NCBI GenBank assembly: GCA_015499995.1
Contig: JADNRV010000197.1
Location: forward strand, 27,752-91,751
Direction of reading: 5' to 3'
DNA from: Flammula alnicola
Lineage: Eukaryota; Basidiomycota; Agaricomycetes; Agaricales; Strophariaceae
DNA length: 64,000 nucleotides
Shown here: one piece after another, positions 10,090-21,955 of the stretch
Layout: each line of letters opens with the position of its first letter
Position numbering within the stretch: position 1 is the first letter of the stretch
Program-made: the position numbers and the translations under genes
The notes under the pieces: model-generated
Database searches by the model: none
What the model was told of the DNA's origin: nothing
What the model saw: only the letters and a program-made list of their open reading frames with translations

Positions 10090-13000
10090 CCAGTATTAAC
10101 CAGAGTAGCACCTCAATAAGTGTGGGGCTTTCTGCACCTGCTACCAGTAGTCAAAGAGGAAGAGAAAGCAGGGGGGTAGGGAGCAGAGGTAGAGGTAGAG
10201 GTAGAGTGAGGGCCAGGGGTGGAGTTGGGGATATTATGTTCCATGCCCCCACTGACACCTTCAAAGCCCATCCATATGCATATCCCTTCCTGCATTCTCT
10301 CCAGCCTGCACAGTAGGCAATCCTTACTATTCACACATTACCTTTCATTCTGGATAATATTGATCCACACCAGGAACCTGAGGAGGAAATCTTGTTCAAA
10401 TTCAACACCACCCCATTTGAAATCAGGCAGGTTGGAGGAGCCATGATGGTTGCGGCATGGTCTCTACTACCAGCAGCTTCTCCACCATCCACAGACACTA
10501 GGGTGACATCAGCACCTGCATCAAGCATTGAAGAATGCCTTGCATATAATCCAATACAAGTAACAATTGATCACAATTGCCATGTTCTTTCTTTGACTGT
10601 AGTTCTTTGACCATAGGCTATTGGGCCAGTTCGAAATTTTCTTCAAGATCACCAACAGTGCTCTGGAGGCTCGATGCTGCCTTCTATTGAGTGCCTGGAA
10701 CTTCAGCAGGCCTTTTCTTCATCCATAGAACAAGTCATTACAAAGACAATTTTACCAAATACACCCACGAGGCAATCTCTACGGCCAACTCCAGCACTTC
10801 AGGTAAATGCTGTATACCTCATCCATGACCCAGATGCTGATGAAGCTCTAGTGTCAGACTCATTTACCCAAGTTGCACTGGACAAAGCTATAACACAAAT
10901 GATATACCATTTACTCCTCCCTCGATAAGCTCTACTGACTATTGAATTCAATAGCTCTTCAGTGCACACCACCAAGCATGCAGCAATGCAAAAACCAATT
11001 CCTGGATGATCATTGAACATGCTTATGGACTCAAGGTGCTGCCCAACAGACAGTCTGGGATGTCACTTTCTGATGCTGTCATCATGCGGGTAAAGGCACT
11101 GACTCGTCGACCCCCAAATAGTAAAGAGACAGAAGTTGCAGAACCTCACACCTCCGATGACACGTCTGACAATGAAGAGCCCCATTATATGGCATTTACT
11201 AACTCTGGGCTTGACACAAATGTAAGCCTTTTGCTAGCATCTGTATATTGGGATTATTTACATTGAGCTCTCATAGGGTAATCCTGCACATTTCAACCAT
11301 CTATGCTGTCAAGATGTCATTACACACTTTCTCTTTGATGGACAAAAAGTGTTTGGTCACATCTTCCCACATCGATTTGGGCCCCCCCTTCAAGACCGAT
11401 ATGGTTGCATTTGGATTCACCCTCATAACTATCTTCTTGTCTCTTGCTCATCTTGCTCATACTGACTTTGGCATACCTTTCACATAGATATAAACCTGTT
11501 TACAAGGATATCCTGGCAAGCCTCAAAGCCACAGAGCTGGACTCTTACAGAACAGAGATACTAAAAGAACAGTATTGGGAATGGTGGGACTATGGAATGT
11601 GAGTCAACATATCACGACTGCTTCAGATTTCTTTTTTCATTCTCTTTCACCTCAAACAGAGAGTTGTACAATGTCCTGCCCCATCAAACATCTCAAACAT
11701 CAACTGGCAGATGTTTCACTTTTGCGAAGACCTTTGGTCCACAACATGCAGGTCCTTCTATGCACCGTTCAGTCCCACAGCCTGACTCCTTCAGACTATT
11801 TGCCAATGTATCTGCTCAGGATGATGCTGATGACTATGATTGGATACAGGATTCACCTCCAATGTTTAGGCAACAGCACAACTACAGCAACTACCTCAGT
11901 ACTTTACCCTCCTCCACCTATTCCTGGTGGACTCCACGGACTTCGCATAAAATTGCTGGAGTCCAGATGGACTCCTGATGGACTCTACATGGAGTCTGGT
12001 GGAGTCCACTATGAAGAAGTGGAGTCCACATGAAGTCTGGTGGAGTCCACATGGTCTGGTGGAATCCACATGGACTCCATATAAACTCCAGATGGACTCC
12101 ATATGGAGTCCACAAATGACGCAACTTCAACTGGTGGACTTAGACAAAACTGAGAAAAAAATATCACCAAAAAGTTTGCATTCAGCAGTAATTGAACCCA
12201 GAGCTTTCAGAAAGCTATTAGAACAAACCATTTAACCACTACACCAGAGAACCTTGTCTAACCAAGCAAAAAAAGCGCCTTATATATGTTCTTTTCTCTA
12301 ATATATCTATCTATTTTGTGACATTAGTCACAAGATTCAGGGTCAAGTGGGGTACCATCAGATTCAGAAATTTAAGGAGATTTTAGATACACATGCACCA
12401 GGTTATATCAGCATGATATATTGCTTTATTTGGCTGGTCCCAGGTATCATGGGAACTTTTTTCCAAAAAAGGTAGTTATAGAGCCTGCTTCCAGAACCCT
12501 GAATATGCAACAATTATATTAATAGGTGCTTTGGTTGGTGAGAAAAATGCAAAATACTCAACCGAATGCGAGTCTTTTGAAATTTGCACCTGCCAAATAT
12601 GGAATTTCTTGATTATAAATAGGTTCCACTGTGTCACTTTGATGTCATTTTATGTAATAGTATGTAATTTTCACATTGTTGCTAAAAATAACTAGTGTTT
12701 CCCCAAAAGGAAATCATGAGACTCCTGTTGGACCACCTGGACTCCTGTTGGACTCCATCTGAACTCCTCGTACTCCTGTTCCACTATAAAACCAGCGGAC
12801 TCCCGGGACTCCATATGGAGTCTCCGGAGTTTGTCAGGACTCCATCTGGACTCCTGGTGGAGTCCAGCATAAATTTTGGCAGGGCTGTCAGCCAAAAAAA
12901 AGCACACATGGACTCCACATAGACTACTCCACTCTGCCGGAGTCCATCCGGAGTCCACCAGGAATAGGTGGGGGAGGGTAAAGACCTCCAACTACCTGGA

Positions 13001-13244
13001 GGAAGAGCATAGTGCCCTTAATAACTGGCCTCACAATGATGGCTGTGAGTCTACTGTATTATACCTACTAAGTATAATGAGTTCTGATTTCATTTTAGAC
13101 AATTTCACCCCAGCTATCATGGATCCAAATGCAACATTCCAGGCCTCATCAAGTGAGATTTGGAATGATCTGACCTCAGCACTCCATCCCAGCAACAACA
13201 TTGGTGCTGATCGAGCAGACTGGGCAGACTGGGAGGGAAATTGA
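10090..13244 (+). pseudogene. DUF6532-like gene, split by a TIR element
   Basis: Scattered exons on the plus strand suggest a basidiomycete DUF6532-type protein of unknown function. An N-terminal RG-rich low-complexity stretch lies at 10150-10220. Exons near 10674-10928 and 11006-11230 follow. A later block reads HFLFDGQKVFGHIFPHRFGP (about 11320-11390), and then YKPVYKDILASL...EQYWEWWDYG (about 11490-11597), which match the domain's usual 'FP..F.P' and 'Y...W...G' pattern as I remember it. The next exon (11658-11896) is interrupted by the element at 11897-12988 and resumes in the same frame at 12998 (joint ...NYSNYL/EEEHSALNN). In-frame stops near 10927 and 11487 may be intron positions or decay. 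Confidence 0.45.
11897..12988 (-). mobile_element. hAT-like TIR element, GGAGTCCA family, copy B
   Basis: A 1,092-bp copy in the opposite orientation to copy A. It begins CAGTACTTTACCCTCC and ends GGAGGGTAAAGACCTC. The flanks share CAACTACCT (11888-11896 and 12989-12997), an 8-bp target duplication plus one base matched by chance. Subterminal GGAGTCCA repeats and the internal tRNA-like block (reversed, about 12170-12260) are present. It sits inside an exon of the DUF6532-like gene, and removing it restores one reading frame. Confidence 0.85.
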
Positions 13245-13534
13245 GCAGTTATGCGTAAACTCAAAACTATGTAGTATATTAATTTGTTATCAGTTGTCTG
13301 ATAAGATGCTGAAAAATATTATCTATCTTTCATGCTGATTATATTTGGATTAGATGGTGCTGGCTAATCAAGCCAAGGTGCCAGAAGCCATCATTCTATT
13401 TTAGGATAACACCAGCTGAGCCAAACTAGTTGCTAGTTACTGATGCCATTATGTAGTGGCAGTTTTACTATAGGTTGCTACTGCTCTCTGGAGTACTTCA
13501 GAGTGATTACAAACTCTCAGATATAGTCAAATGT
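13245..13534. other. No gene seen
   Basis: AT-rich sequence between the DUF6532-like remnant and a solo LTR. Its right part, just before the LTR, is weakly similar to the reverse complement of about 39770-39860, so it belongs to a dispersed repeat. Confidence 0.4.
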
Positions 13535-13890
13535 GTTATGATCATGTCTGGCCATGGACTATATGCATGCACATATTTTTTCTTTATTTACATCTGGCTA
13601 TGCACTATTCCATCCACAGTCTGATACCATCACTTGCCCACATAGCCCTCCTCCACTGTTTTCTACTTATCTGTTTAATGCCCTCTGGCCAGTTACTAGT
13701 ATATATACAAGTAAACTAGCTAGTATTTTTTTAGCTAGTTCTCGAGAATTTAGCCTCTTGTCTGCTCACTTGAACACTCTAAGTTGCTTGTGAGCACTTG
13801 AGTAACTTCAAACCTCGAACTACATTCTCAAATGTATGACTTAGACAACCTTCATCTTCACAAATTTAGTGTAGCTCACTAGTTATAACA
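13535..13890 (+). repeat. Solo LTR (TGTTAT...ATAACA family)
   Basis: A 356-bp unit begins TGTTATGATC and ends AGTTATAACA. It contains a TATATATACAAG box near 13700 and a CTCGAGAATT block shared with the LTR at 40162-40504. The flanks AAATG and AAATA fit a 5-bp duplication with one change. The homologous unoccupied site near 39775 (reverse strand) reads GTCAAATGAGTGTAG, which supports insertion at that exact point. No internal region follows, so it is a recombination-derived solo LTR. Confidence 0.7.
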
Positions 13891-14285
13891 AAATAAGTGT
13901 AGAAAAACAATCAGTTTCAATTAGGTGGTTGGGCATCCTGGATTCAGAAAAAAGTCCTAGTGGAGTGGACAGAGTATATATTCTGGAATACTAAATTATT
14001 TTTCAGCCTCTATAAGGCATTCAGTGTGTTAGCTTAGTTGAAGTTAATCACTTTGAAGGGTTTCTGCAATGTTTTGTATCTGGTGTCAGGTTGTCCAAAG
14101 ATTGAACATGACAGCATATATTTCTTTGAGGCAGAAGAAGGTGGTAAGGGCTTTAGGATTGGTCTGGAGGCAAGTGCAAGATGTATTCACCATGGTGAAG
14201 GAGAGCAGCAATAAATGTGTGACAGGGTGTTTCTGAGTAGGGTAGCTATTAGCTCTTTAGAAATGAAGCACACTGATGATCTCCT
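13891..14285 (+). repeat. Dispersed repeat, same as reversed 39430-39790
   Basis: About 350 bases match the reverse complement of 39430-39790 with scattered changes. In the other copy an open frame of 64 codons (39620 to 39426, minus strand) reads FMALKGFCNVVYLVSGCPK...FFEAGEGGEG; here the frame is broken. The repeat has no recognised identity. It may be a fragment of an old gene or element duplicated before the solo LTR inserted. Confidence 0.55.
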
Positions 14286-14289
14286 TGAG

Positions 14290-14913
14290 CAAGGACTTTA
14301 CCCTCCCCCTTTATTCCTGGTGGACTCCGAATAGACTCCGACAGAATAGTGGAGTCCATGTGGAGTCCATGTGTCTTTTTTTGGCTGACAGCCTTGCCCC
14401 ATTTTATCCTGGACTCTTGGTGGAGTCCAGATGGAGTCCACTGGTTTTACAGTGAAACAAGAGTCCCAGGAGTTCAAATGGAGTTCAACAGGAATCTTGT
14501 GATTTTCTTTTTCAGGAATACATACCTTTATTTTTAGCAAGCATGTGAAAATTACATACTATTACATAAAGTGACATCAAAGTGACACAGCAGAATCTAT
14601 TTGTAATTGACAAATTCCATATTCAGCAGGTGTAATTTTCAAAAAACTCATGTGTGGTTGAGTATTTTGCATTTTTCTCACTGACTGAAGCATCTATTAA
14701 AATAATTTTTGTGCATGCAGAGTTCTGAAAGCAGGTTCTATAACTATCTTTTTTGTGGTAGTTCTGGGTGCAATTACTGCTAAATGTAAACTTTTTGGTG
14801 ATATTTTTTTTCTGAGTTTTGTCTAAGTCCACCAGTTGAAGTTGTGTCATTTGTGGACTCCATATGAAGTCCATCCAGAGTTTATATGGACTCCACTTCT
14901 TCATAGTGGAGTC
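14290..14913. mobile_element. hAT-like TIR element fragment, copy E
   Basis: The left end AAGGACTTTACCCTCC... and the GGAGTCCA repeats identify a copy oriented like A. The middle is deleted, and the right end stops in the '...CTTCTTCATAGTGGAGTC' region without the terminal GGGTAAAGTACTG. Only part of the tRNA-like block remains (about 14760-14800). No target duplication can be assigned. Confidence 0.7.
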
Positions 14914-14950
14914 GTACAGTTTTTCTTGCCTCACTATATTAATAATAATA

Positions 14951-15040
14951 GCAAAAAAAAAAAACAATGCTGTTAGGGAGAATTGAACCAGTGATCAAAA
15001 AAATATTACTATTGCCATGCTGTAGCCACCTGCACCAAGC
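14951..15040 (-). other. tRNA-like (SINE-like) unit
   Basis: On the minus strand a TTGGTGCAGGTGGC A-box-like segment (plus 15025-15038) is followed by GGTTCAATTCT, a good B-box (plus 14979-14989), and then a T12 run (plus A12 at 14953-14964) that would terminate Pol III. The anticodon arm is AT-rich and irregular, so it is a tRNA-derived element or a decayed tRNA, not a clear tRNA gene. A similar unit lies at 48068-48142. Confidence 0.4.
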
Positions 15041-16777
15041 TGGCATTTCCAAATTATGAATTTTGGTTATACATATACTGACCAGCATCAGCAAACCGGC
15101 AACTGGTTACCAAACAATGGTGACATGACTGCAACATTGCCACATCACCACCTTTGTTCACTCCCACCACCACCAACCCTCACCATAACCACCACCACCA
15201 CCAAAAGAGAAAAAGAGCTCAGTCACATGACCAATGACCATGACCACTTTTGGAATATTTGTCAGCCTTATGCAGGTTGGGTGGACAGGTGGATTGGCAG
15301 CAGTTTGGACTCTCAAATTCTGGAACTTTCTGGGAAGTTCAAACTCTCCAACCACAGAGACAAATTATCCATGCCAAAGTCAAATTGACACTGACAGCAT
15401 GCCTCTGCATCCATTTCCATTGCTCTCTTAAGCTGCTTCATCTATCTTGACTTCTCTCACTTCCACTGGTCATTATAGCTCACAGTTTTGAACACACTAC
15501 CCTTCATCCAAGAGAAATTGAAGTGGCATCAAAAACACCCTTCAATGGTTTCATATTGTTATCACCATCCACCTGGTACTCAGTTTACTTCCAATGTGCA
15601 TTAGTGTCCCTTAGTGAGTATTGACAAAGTAGGAGGCATAAATAGCTCTGCTGATTTCACCAGTATCTCTGTGCTTCACCACAGTGCAAAACCATTGGGT
15701 CAAGCCTTTGATCCACACTCAAGTATACATGGGTCATCTTCTGTGCAAATAGTCTTTTTTAGGTCACACTTAGTGATGTTGAAGTAGTTCAAAAGGTCAT
15801 CCTCTTGCACGTCATGAGTATTATGATCACAACATTCTTCCTCATCTAATATCTCATAGATTCCCCATTCTATTCATCTTGGCTCAAAAAATTAACCTAC
15901 ATCCTTCTTGCCTCTGCTGGTGGCATATATTTGCAATTGCCCTGGAGGTGGCATACTCAGCTGCTAATTGGGGCATTGGACCAAGAAATATTTGACCAAA
16001 GGTTTCCACTAAGCCCCAAGTATCCCAGTCTACTTGTTAGAACAATTGTGCTGGTCCTGACAATGCTCTTCCTCTAAATTTATTCTTGTTGCTTGATAGG
16101 CATAGTTGCAATCCTTTTTCCTATTGCCTTGGCATTGTTAATAGAATTGCAACAAGGTTGAGGATATGGATGAAGCATCAGGTCTGGTTTACTGTTGAAT
16201 ACTTGGGTACCTGCTTTGCGAGATGCTCACTGAGTGTATCCATGTTCATTACATTGTCTACTGTGATGAGGATCTGAAATTTTGTCAACCTTATCTCAGG
16301 TATGTATAGTCCATGCATATTCATCTCTGCTTATGCTCAATACTGAACTCCTCCAGAATTTCCTTGAATGCCAGAGCCCATGTTTGGACCAGTGTATGAC
16401 AGATACCAAACCATTGTCACCACTCATAGCGAGATTGAAATTACAAAATTTATTTTATTTTATCAACATACACCGGTTAGAGATCTCTCACCACGGCATA
16501 GAGGTTGCAGAATGACACAGGTGCTTAAGTAAAGTTGCTCATTAGTGTTGTTTGGTATAAAGCTGATGCCAAACAATCTACAGCCAAACAATGCATGACA
16601 CTTGAAGGTATTGTCTTGTTTGTTTATCACTTCAGTTGAGGTGCTGACATAAGCACTGACCAACTTGTAGCCAAAAAAATACTTATATATTCTTCATCTC
16701 GCCTCGATGTTGCATCTTCCAACCACTGCAGTAAGGCATCTCTAAACAGCATTGGAAGATAGTACAGCATTCCAACA
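15041..16777. other. No recognised gene; simple CACCAC repeats
   Basis: Bases 15150-15215 are a CCACCA-rich tract. The rest has only short open frames with many stops in all six frames, interpreted as decayed repeat DNA. I could not assign a family. Confidence 0.4.
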
Positions 16778-18956
16778 AAGCTCTTTGCTGTGCCTCCTCT
16801 ACTCCTACCAGAATCTGGTAGAATCCAGGAGGTCTTTACCCTCCCCCCCTTATTCCTGGTGGACTCCGGATGGACTCCGGCGGAGTGGAACAGTCCATAT
16901 GGAGTCCAGGTGGACTATTTTTTGGCTGAGACCCCAGCCAAATTTTATTCCGGACTCCTGGTGGAGTCCAGATGGAGTCTGGACAAACTCCAGAGACTCC
17001 ATGCGGAGTCCCAGGAGTCCACTGGTTTTATAGTGGAACAGGAGTCCCAGGAGTTCAGATGGAGTCCAATGGAGTCCAACAGGAGTCCAGGTGGTCCAAC
17101 AGGAGTCTGGTGGTTTCCTTTTTTGGACATACTGTTATTTTTAGCAACTATATAAAAATTACATATTATTACATAAAATGACATCAAAGTGGCACTGTTG
17201 GATCTATTTGTAATCAACAAATTCCATATTTAGCAAGCACAATTTTTAAAAGACTCGCGTTCGGTCGAGTATTTTGTGTTTTTCTCACCAACCGAAGCAT
17301 CTATTAATAGGATTTTTGCATATTTAGGGTTTTGAAAGCAGGCTCTATAACTACCTTTTTTGGCAAAAAGTTCCCACGGTCCTGGGACCAGCCAAATAAA
17401 GCAATATATCATGCTGACATAATCTGGTGAGAATCTCCTTAAATTTCTGAATCTGATGGTACCCCACTTGACCCTGAATCTTGTGACTAATGTCACAAAA
17501 TAGATAGATATATTAGAGAAAGGGAGGTATATAGGGCGCTTTTTTTGCTTGGTTAGACAAGGTTCTCTGGTGTAGTGGTTAAATGGTTTGTTCTAATAGC
17601 TTTCTGGTAGCTCTGGGTTTAATTACTGCTTAATGCAAACTTTTTGGTGATATTTTTTTCTGAGTTTTGTCTAAGTCCACCAGTTGACGTTGTGTCATTT
17701 GTGGACAAGTCCATCCGGAGTTTATATGGAGTCCATGTGGATTCCACCGGACTTCATGTGGACTCCATGTGGACTCCACCAGACTCTATGTGGAGTCCAG
17801 GTGGAGTCCATATGGACTCCACTTCTTCATAGTGGACTCCACCAGACTCCATGTGGAGTCCATATGGACTCCACTTCTTCATAGTGGACTCCACCAGACT
17901 CCATGTGGAGTCCATCAGGAGTCTATCTGGACTCCGCCAATTTTATGCGGAGTCCGTGGAGTCCACCAGGAATAGGTGGAGGAGGGTAAAGTACTGGAAT
18001 CCAGTGGAACATAGGGCCATTCCAGTGGAATATCCTGCCAACTTTTCAAAAATGTTGAAAAAGGGGCAAATTCTGAGATTCCACTGGAATGTTGACCAGA
18101 ATGCAACAGGAGTGGAATGGCTGAAATGGAACAACCAGATATTCTGCTGGAATAGAATAGAAATACATTATGATTTGGTGATTTCTGATGTCTATATATA
18201 GAAATAGACATCAGTAGTACCTGTCTGTGGTATGAAAATAAAATTAGATAGTGTGCCAAGACATATTTTCAATTAGGAAATTCAATATTTGGATTAGGTG
18301 ATTTTGAAAAGACTCAGGTTTGGTCAAGTTTTTTGCATGTTTCTCATCAACGAGAGCTGCAAGTCACATGATTTCTAAAGATACATGGGTTTTAGAGCAG
18401 GTGCTATAATTATCTTTTTGGGAATAAAATTTCCATGGTAAAGCAGCCAAAATATTTAATATAGTAATATTGCCTGCCAGGAACACACAATATAGGTAAT
18501 CTCCTCCAAATTCAGAATCTGATGGTACCTTATTGACCCTGAATCACTCATGAGTTAGTCATATAACATATGTATCTCAAATAGACAAATAAAGATATAA
18601 AGGAGTCAATTTGCACAGGTCACACCCCTGTGTCTGAATTTTTGGTTTCAGATGCCTACCAAATTAGAGTGGACTTTGCAGTTTTGGCAACCTGTTTTAG
18701 ATGATTTTGGTCCCTAAATTTCTATATTTAGATTTGGTTTTTGTTGAGTGGCCTTGAACAAAGGGCTTGGGATACAGGATAGGTGTGACCTTTTTGCCAA
18801 ATCAGGGGGCCTGTGATATGTGACATCTAAATTGAACAAAATACAATGTATTTCAGTCCATTTTAGTGGATTCCAGTCTGATTCCAGTCCATTCCAGTCT
18901 ATTCCACCAGATTCCAGTTATTCCTACTGGAATAGATGGAGCACAGCAAAGTACTG
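16778..18956. mobile_element. Second TIR family (GGAATCCAG type), interrupted by copy C
   Basis: The right end ...GAGCACAGCAAAGTACTG (18939-18956) is the inverted match of the left end AAGCTCTTTGCTGTGCC (from about 16778). Subterminal repeats are TGGAATCCAG/CTGGAATGG rather than GGAGTCCA. The first about 50 bases lie left of copy C and the remainder at 17997-18956, so copy C inserted into this element. A truncated relative starts at 31393. No flanking duplication is clear. The CAGTACTTT terminus is shared with the GGAGTCCA family. Confidence 0.6.
16829..17996. mobile_element. hAT-like TIR element, GGAGTCCA family, copy C
   Basis: A 1,168-bp copy in the orientation of A: GAGGTCTTTACCC...GGGTAAAGTACTG. 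An exact 8-bp direct repeat GAATCCAG flanks it (16821-16828 and 17997-18004). The right subterminal region has an extra tandem duplication of the CTTCTTCATAGTGGACTCCACCAGACTCC unit (about 17820-17910). A tRNA-like block is present near 17560-17650. The host sequence is the second TIR family. Confidence 0.85.
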
Positions 18957-21955
18957 CAAAATTGGAGGAAGATTCACTAAAGTAGTTTATCATACTTTGA
19001 GTGACCTGTTTCTCATGAGTTCTAGGCTTTTTTAGTAAAAATTTTAATAATTGGCTTCTTTCTTGCAAAGTCAAAGTTTCTTTCAGAAGTCTAATGAATT
19101 GGAGGTCCAAACAGGTGAGTTCACTATTTCACAATAGAGCCTTGAGGATTTGCTTCTCATTTTGCTCCATGTAGACTTTCTTTTTTTTCTTGGACCATGG
19201 AACCTTGTTTTCTGCCAACAAGTTGATACATCAGATTCATTCCCACTTGTTGTTATTATCTCCTTTTCTAATCTTCGATTACGTGTGTCTCAGCTCTTTG
19301 TGAGTACTTTCTCCTGTCCCTGCTGCCTCATACTCTGCTGAAATTGTTGTTAGACATCACCATGAACAAAAACAATCCTTCCAAGCTAAAGAATTATATT
19401 GAACACCAATCACAGCAGGTGTTCATTGCAACTGCAGTCTCCTACTATGCCCTTTGTTTTCTTATAGCAACAAAAGTGGCCCAATAACTGTCATGACTTG
19501 TTGGAACTCCTCAAGGTCTGATTGAGTAGCATGCCATGCTGTCTTTCACTCACATTTTTCTTCAGTTTCTACAGCTTGAAATACAGGTCAACCACATTAT
19601 ATACCACCCTCCTCCCATCTTCAACTGACCATGGCAGGATATTTTCAAACTTGATGAAAAGATGAGTTCCTATCTCAAGCAGTTAATCACATCCTCATGC
19701 AGCATACAGATCAACAAGTTAATAGAGTTAAACCTGATCCAGTCTTTGATGTCCACTGCTGAAATAAATAAATGCCTCAGGGTGTGGCTTGACCAAGAAG
19801 ATCATCTGAAATCTGCTCCTTTCTAGGCTGCCCATTTCAAGAACTGTGGTAATGATGACAGTGTCATTGCTATGAAGGATGACAGGGATGACACACTTGA
19901 TGCTTTCAAAGAATGCATTGACTTTTCAGCTCCTCTCAACTCTGAACTTGCAGAGATTTTGAGAAAGCACCCTGACTGCCTTGATTGTGAGTGCATATTC
20001 TGCAAACATGGCAAAGTGGCAGAGGATGGTTTGTGCCCAAATGACCCTGCACTTGTGGGAGCCCTATCCCTCCCTGGCTGTGGCTGTGACCCCTGGCCCT
20101 GCTTGTCTGCATCGAACCTGCCATATCAAAGTGAGGGCTGAAGAGTTGTCAGACTTTTCTGTAGGCGAAGAATTATCAGCTGACCTTTATGCACACATAC
20201 CTGTTTGTCATGTAGCTCAAGTCTGCTAGCTACATAGTTGGTTTTAATGCATTTTGTAAATTTTAGAGCCTTTTGCTTGTCAAGTTCAATGTATGTTTTC
20301 AGTTTGTCAACTCCTTTCTCATATAAGCATATAACCAGAAAGTACAAGCTGTTATCCTCTAACCCTTCTTTGTTGATTCTAACAGCTCTGTTACTCTTTT
20401 GGATCTATAATTACAAAAGAATGGAGTCTCACTTTAATGTTTCTTAATGCAGTTGTTGTCATTGGAGATGCTAGTGTGCCCTGACGTGGCTCTATTGAGG
20501 TCATATTCTCTATCGACATTTGCTTGGTAAGTTGTTTTGTGTCTTTTTATGAGAAATCTTGCCTTAGTCATGTCTCTAGAACACAAGATCTCCCTGCTAT
20601 TCTAGGCATAAATAATAAGAAATAGGATTAAAAAATCATATACTGCAAATGTGACATTGGGCATGTCATGTTGGTGGGTGGGTTAACCAGTTTCCTGTCT
20701 ATGATTGATGATCTGAAAAAATGAACAATAGTGCCAGAGGAAGAAAGAATGCATACCAATTCAGCAATTCTTGGATTGAGGTCATATCCCATATCCTTGC
20801 ATGCAATAGAGCATGCAAGGCAGCAGAGCTCCATTTTATCAGCATGATCTGAAAAAAGTGTTTGGATACTGATAGGGCACTGATACTCGATCATTGCTGA
20901 TGGCACCAATGATGCACTTCTTGATGTCATCATTATAGTTGGAAGCCTTCAGAATCTTGTTGCTTGCTGCAAGAAGAACCAATGTCAGAAAAATCTGGAC
21001 AGTCTTGCAATGGTTCTGATGCCAAAAATGCTGGTCCAATATCACAATCAACTTGCACTGAATTGGAAGTTTGCAAAGATGCTGAGTTGCCATGCAATGC
21101 AAAATGATTAAAATGTGGACATATTTAGGTTTTCAGCTTCTATTTTTATCATCTAGAGAATTATCCTGTAGGCATGTATTTGAGGACTGGCTGGTAAATC
21201 TATGGCTGCTCTGTGTTATGATGAGGGCTATGAAATGAGAAACTTACTCCTTCATTAGTGATGTTGTTGTTCTCTAAGGGAGTCTGGGCTTGAATGTTTC
21301 ATTTATTCAGTTAACCTCATCACAGACCAAGACCACCCAGTCATGGCTGTCTGGGTGGGAATTAGTATTGCTTGGGATAGGTGGGAAAAAGAGGCCAGAG
21401 GTTATTGCTGCTTTGAAGAAGTCATCACCAGCAAAAATCTCATCATCTTGTTCATCCTGCGCTGGCTCTTTCTCTCAGTTTTTTCATTGCTAATGCATGT
21501 CCATGTACTTGATGTTCAGTGGTTAGTGGTCAGGTAGTAGTCATAGTCATGGTCATCTTTGTGGTTGGGTCTGATCTGAAGTGCTCAAAACTTGTGGGTG
21601 GTAAATTGCTTGTATTCTAGAGTATTACAGGGCTGCTTTTATACTACTGAGATAAAATATTGTTACATAGACACACCGACACATGATCTCTTGAGTACTT
21701 GATACATTGGGATCATTTTTATGCCTTTGACCATCCCACCACTACTGTTGTTGCCCACTGACACATGATCTCTCTAGTACTTGATATATTGGGATCATTT
21801 TCAGGCCTTGGACCATCCCACCACCAATAACATCACCCACTGTTGCTTCAATACTCATTAAACCATGAACTAAGCCAAACAATACCTTCAACAATGTCAT
21901 AGCACAAGTCATAATTGGTGTTCAACCTTCTATCACCAGCTCATAAGTAAGTACA
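18957..21955. other. Decayed region with short hypothetical frames
   Basis: Short frames with a plausible protein-like composition occur at 19872-20141 (+; a CLDCECIFCKHGKVAEDGLC cysteine-rich segment), 20628-20933 and 20839-21102 (-; overlapping frames of one broken gene with SNYNDDIKKCIIGAISND) and 21290-21493 (+). None belongs to a family I recognise, none has a convincing start, and stops interrupt their continuations. They may be exons of degraded genes. Repeated text at 21670-21730 and 21760-21830 ('ACACATGATCTCT...TTGATA.ATTGGGATCATTTT') shows a local tandem duplication. Confidence 0.3.
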
